64,000 nucleotides of DNA from Oscheius onirici (lineage: Eukaryota; Nematoda; Chromadorea; Rhabditida; Rhabditidae), in assembly GCA_932521025.1 (NCBI GenBank), contig OW051471.1:6262001-6326000 (forward strand), written 5' to 3'. Below, in pieces: positions 55,021 to 64,000 of this stretch (within the stretch, counting starts at the first letter, position 1; every line of letters starts with the position of its first letter). A program made the translations under genes and the position numbers. Below the pieces are notes generated by a model that did not search any database, was not told the DNA's origin, and was given only the letters and a program-made list of their open reading frames with translations.

Positions 55021-56643
55021 TTATCGATAGTCGTAGGATGAGAGCATGGGTTTCAGTCCGTTCGAAGTCTCATCAAACGACATTTTTGGTGGAGCGAAGC
55101 GTATCACAAAGAAGAGGTCCTGAATGATGTTTCATCTCGGAGAGAACAGTCTCACTTACCTTGAATCCACGCGTAAAGATGAAAGCTATCACCGGAACTA
55201 CCTTAAAATACCCCTTTGAACAGAAAAATGTATCCATACCAGGGCATTTATGTTCATCAAAATGTTGGAGGTGTCGACTAGCCACATCATTTCCATTGTG
55301 TTTATCAGGTTATCGGCGATTATCCTTAAAGTAGAAAAGGTTATAAAGAAAGATAGCTCACATGAACAGTCGTATTGAAGCACTGAGTGTGGAACAAAGT
55401 AAGAAAGCCACAAAGACACAGACAGTCATCAAAGCTGTTCGGAATTCAGCCGACCTTCGAGAAGGCTGGACATGCAGTTGTTCAGTTCGCAGCAAGCGAA
55501 CCGTGTTCAGATTGAGCCAAAAGAGGAAAGAAATGGGCAGAGCGTAGACAACGACTCCGTAGAGAAGACCTTCTTGAATCAATTTGTATAGCCAGTGGTC
55601 TCTCAACTCTGTGCTCACAACAGCCAGTTGTTGCTGGTCCCATTTCAACTCCCAGAACCGAACTACGTTCAACACTGTAACATCTCAATTAGAGCTAGGA
55701 GACAACCTACAGACAGCCAGAATCACCACAAATGTGACACAGACTTTGCATCTTCGTACACACGCTAATCTCATCTTCCAGGGACTAGAGGGTGGAGATA
55801 TCGCCTGGTGGAATTTGTTCTTGGACTTAAGCTAAATGGAAACCTGAAACCGTTGAGCACATATAAGAAGAAGCAGCCATATCGAGGAATAATTGACTGT
55901 CAAGAGTAGTGGATACCCGTAGATCAACGTCTTTGAGTTCAGTTGTCGCAGTTGCTGGGCTTCGACTGGGTAGTTTTCGCTGATAAACTGAAAGAGTCTG
56001 TTAGAAACCCCAAAATGAGCTCTGGTCATCACATTCATCATAGACATTACCAAGTCCACCTAGTGAATGTGAGATCATGCTGTTCTGGTTATGAAAGTCT
56101 TTTTGGTCTCTTTTAGCAAAAGGGTTCTAATTTGGAACGATAACTAGACAAGACAATGAAAGCTACCTGCTCTATTGCTGGCAGGACGATGACTAGAATA
56201 GAAAGAAGCAGTTGGAGGGCATTACAGGCCGACAAAGCAGCAAGGTAGGTAAGAAGAGAAGTCTTTCGGAAATAGGCTCTTCGAGAAACACTGAACACTT
56301 ATTTATGTGGAGGGATAAATATGAACACCTGAAAAAGATGGCTATACAGCTACAGTTGAGAACAAAGCCGATCGAACAGAGTAACGGTTCGACGTAGACA
56401 ACCAATACACAACTGAAAAACAGTTCTTTTTGTAGCCTCACATGAGAACAAACTTGATATAAAAGTATTCGGTGACGTTACAGAACATGGAGAGAGTGTG
56501 TTGGCCAGCTGAAACAACAGAATGAGAGAATAGAAAAATATGGAAATAAAGTATTCCCCAGACAAAACGAGAAGTGTACTTGTTGTAAGGCACGGCCTCT
56601 TAGAAATCATCACCAATTTCATTTGCCCATTGGCTAAACTCAT
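55021..56643 (-). CDS. Class A GPCR, FMRFamide/neuropeptide-receptor-like
   Basis: A seven-helix receptor of the nematode peptide-receptor type. Segments: TM1 VVYVEPLLCSIGFVLNCSCI; TM2 SLLTYLAALSACNALQLLL; TM3 SSIWLLLLICAQRFQAIS (QRF in place of DRY); TM4 CVRRCKVCVTFVVILAV; TM5 LLYGVVVYALPISFLFWLNL; TM6 RTALMTVCVFVAFLLCSTLS; TM7 NILMNINALVVPVIAFIFTR (VPVIAF for NPxxY). The C-tail ends GLKPMLSSYDYR at 55021. Short introns (39-42 nt) keep the frame across TM3-TM4 and TM7. Cysteines are present for the TM3-ECL2 disulfide. The start at 56643 (MSLANGQMKLVM) is the likely one. The ligand is unknown. Confidence 0.75.
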
Positions 56644-58187
56644 TTTACGCGGTTCAATATCCGTTTTCTGCGCTTTGACTCGAGAGAGAAGAAAACAATT
56701 TTTAGAGAAAATTATGCAGCTAGGTTGGATGAGCGACTAGCACGCATTGGAAACAGCTAGAGATCAGAGATTGGGCAGTTGATGAAACCACTGGTCTTTC
56801 ACGGTTCATGTCTGTTTGATGAATTGCCCTAGTATGAGCAGATAGATGGATGTAACGACATTAGAAAGAAACTGAGAGCAAACAGATGTGGCGTTCGAGA
56901 GACATCTGCTCCAAAATCTGCACAATAAAGTGACAAAAGCCAGCTGCCTCACACGTGGATCCGGGTGCAATTAGCCGTAAAGAAAGAGGGAAGTGAACTA
57001 GCGACAAGTATCAGAGACGAGAAGACGACTAAATTACATTTCCGCTTCCCAACTTGTGCTTGAACGGACGCTGGTCAGAAAAGCTCTCTTCGAGAAGACG
57101 ATAACACAATTATCGAAGCAGTCGGCGCAATTGTTTCCGTTTAGAAGTCTTTTCTGATTCTCACATGTTGCACAAATTGGATAACGAAGGGCTGAAACAA
57201 GAGGAGCTATTTCGATTGGGTTGTATGAAAAGAGTATGGAATAATTCAGTGAGAATAACGAAAAAAGATTTCCCAAAACCCGGGACGGGCCTAATTGAGG
57301 CACTAAAGTAGTCAGGTCTGTTGTGAGTTGAATGGACTAGTCGTCGAAACAAGTGAGTCTGCTCAAATTGGCAATACGAGTCTAACCTCTGGATGGATTG
57401 TGGCTCGACTTGTTCGCGTCAAAATTTCTAACAGGATGTCACTGATTTGAGGTCATTCGGGCTGAGAGATATGTTGTCAAGAAGAAGATAAGGACCCTCG
57501 AGGGAAGACACTTAGTTTCGAGTTTATGGAGATGTTCCTAACTGCTTTGCTGACTCTCTGACGTAAAGCTAATAGACGACAAAGTTTTAAGAGTATGCGG
57601 GAAAGTCGATGAAAGAGGCACAGCTGATTAATTAATTGATTATGACCAAATGGAACATCGTGGGATACACAAAGTGCCAGTTAAGGAACAGGAAGTTAGA
57701 GAAACTGATTGTCCGAACTTCTTCCTCATTGTCTCCTTTTTCGGATACTGTCTTCCTGAAAGCTGATTGGGTTAGACGTTTCCGATCAGAAAGTAGTATT
57801 TTTCCCTCCACATAAAAAAAAACAACTAGTTTTTTCGCGTTCGCATGAAAATGTGGTACGCACTCGACTTTACAGTAAGAAAATATAGTTTACCAGTTTA
57901 TGTATTTTTGGATTTTTTGGAATAATTTTAACTTGTGGTTCTTTCCATCGTTAAATTTTTTTCTTACATTCCAAAATTAATCGAAACCAATCGTATGATT
58001 GCTTTGCCTTATAGCCGAGGCTCACTATTTTTATATAGACGCCACTAGATGAACATCAAACCTAATTTTTTTAAATTCGGCATTTTGTTCCCGAAAAGTT
58101 GTAGATCTTTTTTGCACAAATTTTCTCATATTTTTTTGAGTAGCATTATTGTTTTCACTTGAATTTGTAATAGTTCGTTTCAGCGTC
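56644..58187. other. 1.5-kb intergenic region with one Cys-rich exon candidate
   Basis: Mostly without signals. A minus-strand exon (57034-57191) is described separately. The last 350 bp, A/T-rich, form the upstream region of TSR3. Confidence 0.4.
57034..57191 (-). CDS. Candidate terminal exon of a Cys-rich secreted peptide
   Basis: After a strong acceptor (ctcttgtttcag) the minus strand reads LRYPICATCENQKRLLNGNN, then CADCFDNCVIVFSKRAF and a tail to a stop at 57034-57036. Five cysteines have spacing Cx2Cx11Cx2Cx3C. An upstream exon with a signal peptide was not found. It could be the end of a secreted hormone-like or defence peptide, but no family is recognised. Confidence 0.3.
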
Positions 58188-60529
58188 ATGCCACGTGGAA
58201 ACAACCAACGCAGAAGAGGAGCCACAAATCCTGGTCTTAGGCGAGGTAAGATTGTTCTTTTCGCTTCAATAAGCCGTTTTTTCAAGGTGATCGATGGATA
58301 GCTGATGAATCGTTGCCCCAGCAAGCAGAGGAAGAGAGCAACGACTCCGAAGATGGAAACGAATCTAGTTCGAGCGGCGAAGAAGCAGTCGAAATTCCAT
58401 GTCGCTTGATAATGTACGACTTCAATCAATGTGATCCTAAAAGATGCTCCGGTCGAAAATTACTAAGAATGGGCATGATAGAAGATGTGAGTCAATCTAT
58501 TACATCTGGTTGAATTTGCTCTAATTTAGGTAAAATTAGGAGCTCGTTTTCCCGGGCTTGTGCTTAGCCCTACGGGAACGTTGACCCTTTCACCACGAGA
58601 CAAAGAATTCATTATACAAAACGGACTTGGCGTAGTAGATTGTTCGTGGAAAGAAGTAGAACGAACACCGCTGCACAAAGTTCGTGCTCCAGAACACAGA
58701 CTTCTACCGTATCTTGTAGCAGGTGATCAATTCTTTTACCTCTATATATGTTGCAGTTCAAATTGATCAGCCGTTCAAATTGACCGGAACTAGTTCGGTC
58801 AATTTGAACTGGTTTCTAAATCAGTTCAAATTGACCGAAACCGAAAATCGAAATTTTCAAGGAAATCACTGAGTTTGTGCTGTTTTTGTTGTTTCTCATC
58901 AAAATTTTCACAAATCGAGGTCAGAAATGAGTTTTAGCCATACCGAAGGTGAAAATTTACAATATTTTCACTAAAAATGTTACTTTTTATTGGTTTTCGT
59001 ACGTTTTTCCCCCTAAACTACTAAAAATAAACAACGAGGTTGCAGTAAATGAAAATTTATTGACGAAATGAAAACAAAAACAAACAATGTGGGGGAAAAT
59101 GAGCAAAGCAACAGAAAAACCTACTTGTTGCTACAATTAGAATAGAATTTTATAGCAACGAGAGTTACATTGTAAGGTTTCTGCTCTGCAAGAGCACCGA
59201 TTTGTGTCGTATTTTCCGTAGCAATTACAATGCTGATGTCCTTGTTCTCCTGTCACCGAATACAATGAAAGTGCTTCTCGGAACGTCGGCAGATTGGCAT
59301 CGGAAACATCACTGGCAAGAAGGGAACCACCAGAACAGATTTCACTTCTTCAATTGATCGCGTATCCGAAAGAAAAAGAAATCAGATGGGAAAGAAAACA
59401 AATATACCGATTTTTTGATGATCGGCCTGTTGTTGGAACGATTGAGCTGCTTGATCTCGTTCGTCTTGTTTTGCCCACAAGACCCTTCTTCGGGTTCGCC
59501 CAAGAGGAAATCATCTTCTTCGTAAAATCGATCGTTGATCGTGTTCTTGACCAAATTCTTGTAGATTTACATCAAATTTTGTAGTGAAGAAGAAAAGAAA
59601 AACTAACCGAACAAAACCTTGTAAGCCGACCGTCCAATCCCACGATAAAATCTTGTGTTCTTGATGAACTGGACCGTCGATCAGATCAACCTAGAAACAG
59701 AACTAGAATCATACAAAAGAACTATTACCTGACATCTTTCGTTATGGCTGGCGGTGAGGAGATGTCGAATAACTAGGCTTTTTTAGCCTTCTCTCTTTTC
59801 AACGGGCAAAGTTCACAGTACTTGTTGAAGATATTGACTAGTTTCCTGAAATAATGCAAATACTGGGTAAAAACATCGCATACTGTGTGATTCCTTCTTG
59901 ATTCGTCCTTCTTCTGTCTGGATCCGAGTGATTTTTCTTGTCGCGAACGTATTCCTCCAGTTTCACGTCGAATCGGCTCTTGTGCTCTTCTTTTATTCGG
60001 TCCCTGGAATCGATTAGGGACTTCATTTTGTCTATAATATCGAAAAGAATGTTGAAAATCAAGAACGACAGAAGAATCATAAGTAAAAAGCATTGTCAAA
60101 ATACAAGTAAAAAATGAAGAAAATTAGCGAATAAACATAATAAGAACGGAAAATGGTCAGTTTGAACTAGTTCGGTCAATTTGAACTAGTTTGGTCAATT
60201 TGAACTGCAACATATATATGTAATTTTCAGCAAACTCTGTGAACTATGGAAAGCCGTGTCATCTGAATTGTGCCGAAGCTTTAGCAGCTGGTCTTTATAT
60301 TTGTGGAGAGGCAGCAGCAGCCAGCGCTCTTATGGACAAGTTCACATGGGGACCACACTTTATCGAATTGAACAAAGAACTTTTGGATATGTACGCTGAG
60401 TGTTCGAATTCTGAAGAGGTTATCGACTGTCAAAAACGTTACCTAGAACGCATCGACAAGGAAGCAGCTGAAAGATCGAAAGAAATCGACCTACCGCCAT
60501 CTGAAAGCGAGTCAGACGAAGATGACTGA
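58188..60529 (+). CDS. TSR3: 18S rRNA aminocarboxypropyltransferase TSR3
   Basis: TSR3 adds the acp group from S-adenosylmethionine to a hypermodified uridine of 18S rRNA in late 40S maturation. Exons: [19 protein letters not shown], an acidic spacer with [17 protein letters not shown], then the signature [19 protein letters not shown]. Next come [67 protein letters not shown] and the end ESESDEDD. The order and motifs match eukaryotic TSR3 throughout. The intron between LPYLVA and ANSVNYG is about 1.5 kb because a transposon sits in it. The ATG follows gtttcag by 4 bp. Stop 60527-60529, aataaa near 60558. It leads a probable operon with BUD32 and TDP1. Confidence 0.93.
58743..60218. mobile_element. 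1.5-kb TIR transposon in a TSR3 intron
   Basis: The ends are inverted copies of tatatatgttgcagttcaaa followed by ttga (58743 and 60218 outward). If the element proper starts at tgttgcag, it is flanked by tatata on both sides, a possible 6-bp target duplication. The motif (ag)ttcaaattgacc recurs several times inside each end in both orientations. Inside lie remnants of an integrase gene on the minus strand. The family is shared with the 345-bp element at 20915-21259. Confidence 0.8.
59137..60084 (-). pseudogene. Decayed KRBA2-type transposon integrase
   Basis: Minus-strand exons carry the N-terminal part of an integrase: [20 protein letters not shown] then [20 protein letters not shown] (zinc-knuckle CxxC region). 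It continues in a shifted frame [31 protein letters not shown], where CQVDLID is the conserved start of the catalytic core. A C-terminal part [20 protein letters not shown] then [20 protein letters not shown] with CNSRCYK is the Cys-rich tail of the same family. The two frames meet at an A6 run (about 59780). Nearly all of the catalytic DDE core is absent, so the gene cannot encode an active enzyme. Confidence 0.65.
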
Positions 60530-60653
60530 AGTTTTTTCCACAATTGTTTACAGTTTGTTAATAAATTTATCGTTTCAATAGAGTTTCGGTGTCCGTTGCC
60601 GGTATTACCAAGTGTTCTAAAAGATGGATGTCTACATAGTGTTAGTATTTCAG

Positions 60654-61477
60654 ATGACTGAGCTCGAAGATCTTGTTACAAGTACTCCATACATTCTCTC
60701 TAATGAAAACAAAAAGCAAGGAGCAGAAGCAAGAATCTTCGAGTGCGTTTATCTCGGTCGTCCGACCATTTTGAAAGAAAGGTCTGCCTTTACACATTGC
60801 CGAGCAATCTTTCTTTAGGTTCTCGAAAACCTATAGACACGAACTCCTAGACAAACATCTGAACAAGGCTCGTCTTCGAAGTGAAGTGAAAGGAATTGTG
60901 AAAGCTCAACAACTGAAAGTCCAAACTCCAAATATCTACTTTATCGACGGCGAAAGGAACAAAATCATCATGGAACGAATAACTGGGATAACTGCCAGAG
61001 ATTGGATAGAAAAACAACGAAATGAACTGAATAAAGAAGACTTCAAAGTTTGGTTTCGACCTTCTTTAAATTTTTGTTTCAGAAGGCTACTCTCGAGTTC
61101 GGAAGACTTTTGGGCAGTTGTATAGCTCGTATGCATGTAGGAGCATTAATTCACGGTGATTTGACAACCTCAAACGTCATGCTACGAAACTCGGATCACA
61201 ATAAGCCTGTTTTCCTCGATTTCGGCCTATCTGCTCAGGGCAAGGCTCGTTTTTATATTTCCCAACAAAGTTTCTGGTTCAGGTATCTGCAGAAGACAAA
61301 GGAGTCGACTTATATGTGTTGGAACGGGCTTTGATCAGTACTCATATCGATTCTCAACATATTTTTGACGAAATGCTCGCTGGATATTTCGAAGAAAACG
61401 TAAAAAACGGAAAGGCTGTCATTCAAAAATTGGACGAAATCCGACTACGAGGAAGAAAACGCGATATGGTCGGCTGA
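60654..61477 (+). CDS. BUD32: KEOPS complex kinase/ATPase BUD32 (TP53RK/PRPK)
   Basis: BUD32 is the small atypical kinase of the KEOPS complex that makes t6A37 on tRNAs. The protein starts MTELEDLVTSTPYILSNENK. Motifs are QGAEARIFECVYLGRPTILKER (truncated N-lobe with catalytic Lys), LDKHLNKARLRSEVKGIVKA, GDLTTSNVMLRN (catalytic loop; HGDLTTSN), DFGLSAQGK (DFG), VSAEDKGVDLYVLERA and the C-terminal RLRGRKRDMVG that is invariant in the family. Length (about 230 residues) is normal. The gene starts 125 bp after the TSR3 stop with gtatttcag directly before its ATG, and has an aataaa near 61499, just before TDP1. Confidence 0.95.
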
Positions 61478-61593
61478 GTCTTATTTTGCACCTCTTTCAA
61501 TAAAATGTTGTTATTTATTCCTTAGGTAACAGTCTGTTCAAAGTTACATCCGTATCTTTCCAATTTGATCTCTTTTCTCACGCTGTTTTCAGA

Positions 61594-63445
61594 ATGAAAA
61601 GATCTGCTGAAGACGAATCCCAAACGAAGCCAAAGGTTCTTAAAACTTGCGACCCGCAAAATGGTCTTGTTCCGGGCAGAATGTATCTCAACAAAGTAAG
61701 ATTTAGTTATTTTATTTGAAAATCTTCTTAGATCCATCTTCTCCCCGACGAGTTCAACGAGCGAGCTCGATCCCTAGAAGAAATTCTCGCAGAAGTTCGT
61801 CCGATGGCTTCTATCCATTTCAACTTTATGATTGATTTTTCATGGCTGATTAATCAATATCCGCCTGACTGTCGAAATACACCCATTACTCTTGTTGTTG
61901 GAGAAAAAATGGGCACAGGAAAGGCCGAAGTTAAAAAAGTAGGTCTTTGATTCGGTTTTGATTGCTTATTTCTTTTAGGATGTCGGCTCCAGAACTAATG
62001 TTAATGTGCTCTCCGCTCGTCTTCCAATTATGTTTGGAACACATCACACCAAATTGTCCATTTTCGAAGACGAGACCTTTCTGCACGTCATCATTTCTAC
62101 GGCCAACTTGATTCCTGGTTTGTGATGAAAAACCTTTTCGGAAAAGAATTATAGGTGATTGGGAAGCAAAAACTCAATGTTTCTACTATACGAAAGCTGT
62201 GCTAAACGGAGACTACAGCTCACATGCGCAAGTTTTTTCAAGGAAGTACCTGCAACATTATTTTCAGGGCAGATGGTCTTAAAAACGACCTTTTGCACTA
62301 TTTGAGTAGCTATAGTTTGCCCGAAATCAAGTACTGGCTCGATCGAATCACTTCTTATGCTTTCCCCGCAAATAAAGATCGTCTCATCTATTCGTTTCCT
62401 GGTTATCACAAAGACGGCGACATGCACAAGGTGATTTTCTATTGTAATTTTCATTGTAAAAACAACAAAATATCAGGTAGGACACTTGTCAGCAAGGCAG
62501 AAATTGTCCAAACTACCGGCAAAAAAGGATTACAAAAGTCGACTATTCGTGTTACAATGTAGCTCCATTGGCTCACTCGGTGCCAGTATTCAGACCTGGA
62601 TTGAACCGCAATTCATCAAATCTCTGAAAGGAGGACGGACCGAAGGTATTCTTGTTTATTTTTGTTTGCTCAAAAACTGCACTTTTACCTTGCAAGTCCG
62701 AAAGAAAATTTGCTAATTCCAATAAGCTGTACTGTAATCAGCAGAAAACAATAAGTTATTTTCTGTTTTTTTTAGACTTTATGAGAAAACTGCGATGGAA
62801 TTTTCGCTAATAACGGTCATGACCATAAATGTTTGTTCGATCCTATTGTATCTAGTCTAAATGGTATTTAGACGCAAAATATTTTGGACTAGTCAGGTAA
62901 AGAACACTTTTCAGGAACAACTAGAACTTTTGTGATCTATCCGACAGTAGAAGATGTTCGCGGTTCCATTGAAGGCTATTCGGCGGGCGGATCTCTTCCC
63001 TATCAAAAGAACACGGCTCAGAAACAAGGTTGGATGGAGTCTGTGTTCTGTAAATGGCGAAGTGAGAAATTTGCCAGAAGCAGAGCTATGCCTCACTGCA
63101 AAAGCTACACAGAACTTCATGACGGAATCCCTCAGTGGGTGATTATGACCAGTGCCAATTTGTCGAAAGCCGCTTGGGGTGAACTGCAGGTAAAACATTT
63201 TCTTTTGTTGTAATTGTACTTTTCAGAAAAACTGTACACAATTAATGGTTCGTTCTTATGAAATGGGCGTGTTGGTTACCGATCCAGAGAGGTTTCTTCT
63301 CCCATACGACTACCCTCTCGTAAAGTATGTTATCAACAGTTCAAAAAACTAGTCTTTCAGATATGCTGCTCAAGACAAGCCGTGGGTTTGTGACCAGAAT
63401 TACACGCAACCCGACAGTCTCGGCGGAAAATGGATAGTTTCCTAA
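61594..63445 (+). CDS. TDP1: Tyrosyl-DNA phosphodiesterase 1
   Basis: TDP1 removes trapped topoisomerase I peptides from DNA 3' ends. Exons encode MKRSAEDESQTKPKVLKT, then GRMYLNKIHLLPDEFNERAR. The first HKD motif is FGTHHTKLSIFEDETFLHVI with STANL. SLGASIQTWIEPQFIKSL corresponds to the middle of the human enzyme. The second HKD is AMPHCKSYTELHDGIPQW with TSANLSKAAWGELQKN. The end is KPWVCDQNYTQPDSLGGKWI. Both catalytic His/Lys pairs are present. A 22-nt intron (62246-62267) is required to keep the frame at FSRK|ADGLKND. One later intron (62646-62913) is large. ATG 61594 follows tgttttcaga; stop 63443-63445. Confidence 0.95.
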
Positions 63446-63558
63446 GAATTGCTCTCCGTTGTCTTCAATTTTGGGTATACTCCTACGGATAAATGTACAT
63501 TTTAACGTCTTTCTTTTCCACGACGCTTTTTTGCATCTTTATCTTAAGCAATTGTGAT

Positions 63559-63992
63559 CAGGGATGGTCGGATGTCAAAATGGTATGGCGGATACATCCG
63601 CACGCCCAAAATCCGGTGCGGATGCGGACGCATCCGCAAGTTTTATAACCGTGGCGGATGCGGATTTAGCAACTATGGCGGATGTCCGCGGATGCGGATT
63701 TTGAAAAAAAAAATTGTTTTCAGCGAGAAAAATCAATGCGTGTTGAACGAAAAAAACGTTGAATATCAACGCAGAATCATGAAACAGCATAAAAACATGG
63801 AAAAAAAGATTACGAAACAGATGACACGGTGAGTTAAGCCAAAAAATTGAGAAGTATCGTATCCGCAAATCCGCGCAAAAAAATGCGGATTAGGATGCAT
63901 CCGCAAGTTTTATAACCGTGGCGGATGCGGATTTAGCAACTATGGCTGATATCCGCGGATGCGGATTTTGAAAAAAAATCCGCCCATCCCTG
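63559..63992. mobile_element. 434-bp hAT-type MITE with 8-bp target duplication
   Basis: Inverted ends cagggatggtcggat and its imperfect complement (one mismatch) are flanked by identical attgtgat repeats (63551-63558 and 63993-64000). Inside, ggcggatgcggattt motifs recur. A block ccgcaagttttataaccgtg is present twice (about 63631 and 63900), each followed by gcggatgcggattt and gatgcggattttgaaaaaaa. CAGGG-type termini with 8-bp duplications indicate the hAT superfamily. It has no coding capacity. It starts about 110 bp after the TDP1 stop. Confidence 0.88.
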
Positions 63993-64000
63993 ATTGTGAT

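Noticed and set aside
59294..59584. 96-codon plus-strand frame within the TSR3 intron
   Set aside because: Antisense to the decayed integrase remnants; no homology.

Overview
The window is nuclear DNA from a small-genome animal, almost certainly a nematode. Introns are many and short (mostly 35-60 bp). Several families are typical of nematodes: an Srt-class chemoreceptor, an astacin protease with a Thr-rich linker and two ShKT domains, an NCA/NALCN channel and a DM-domain factor. Most initiator ATGs lie 0-14 bp after a splice-acceptor-like sequence (tttcag, ttgcag), as expected for spliced-leader trans-splicing. Same-strand housekeeping genes sit 100-200 bp apart, like worm operons. Exon joins were worked out by hand from frame and homology, so starts and a few junctions are approximate.

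Layout. 1-3 kb: end of a His-rich protein gene, a short RasGRP-like RasGEF (-) and a 30-bp minisatellite. 3-6.4 kb: no gene seen. 6.4-16.2 kb: an unidentified conserved-looking gene (+), DPM3 (-), RPS23 (+), a small secreted or membrane protein (+), an SLC37-type transporter (+) and transketolase (+), with MITEs and inverted repeats between them. 16.4-19.1 kb: an aldehyde dehydrogenase scrap, an ABHD10-like hydrolase and an Srt receptor with a frameshift. 19.1-23.1 kb (-): cereblon, U1A snRNP and HSCB, a likely operon with a MITE inserted in it. 23.6-29.5 kb: MAPKAPK2-like kinase, a TMEM53-like protein, a RING/B-box-like protein and a small GPI-type protein.

30.2-42.5 kb (-): a complete NALCN-type sodium leak channel (about 8 kb) and a DMRT (DM-domain) transcription factor. 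42.5-46.9 kb is poor in genes and carries a tRNA-derived SINE-like element. 46.9-57 kb: nucleoredoxin-like protein, astacin, histidine acid phosphatase, an allatostatin-C-like neuropeptide precursor, a trypsin-like protease and a peptide-type class A GPCR.

58.2-63.4 kb (+): TSR3, BUD32 (KEOPS kinase) and TDP1, another likely operon. One TSR3 intron holds a 1.5-kb transposon with a decayed KRBA2-type integrase. The last 450 bp are a hAT-type MITE with its 8-bp target duplication intact.

The most novel-looking items are the neuropeptide precursor, the two related TIR elements (one in a TSR3 intron, one inside an operon), the DMRT/NALCN neighbourhood and several splicing oddities (a GC-AG intron and a 22-nt intron).
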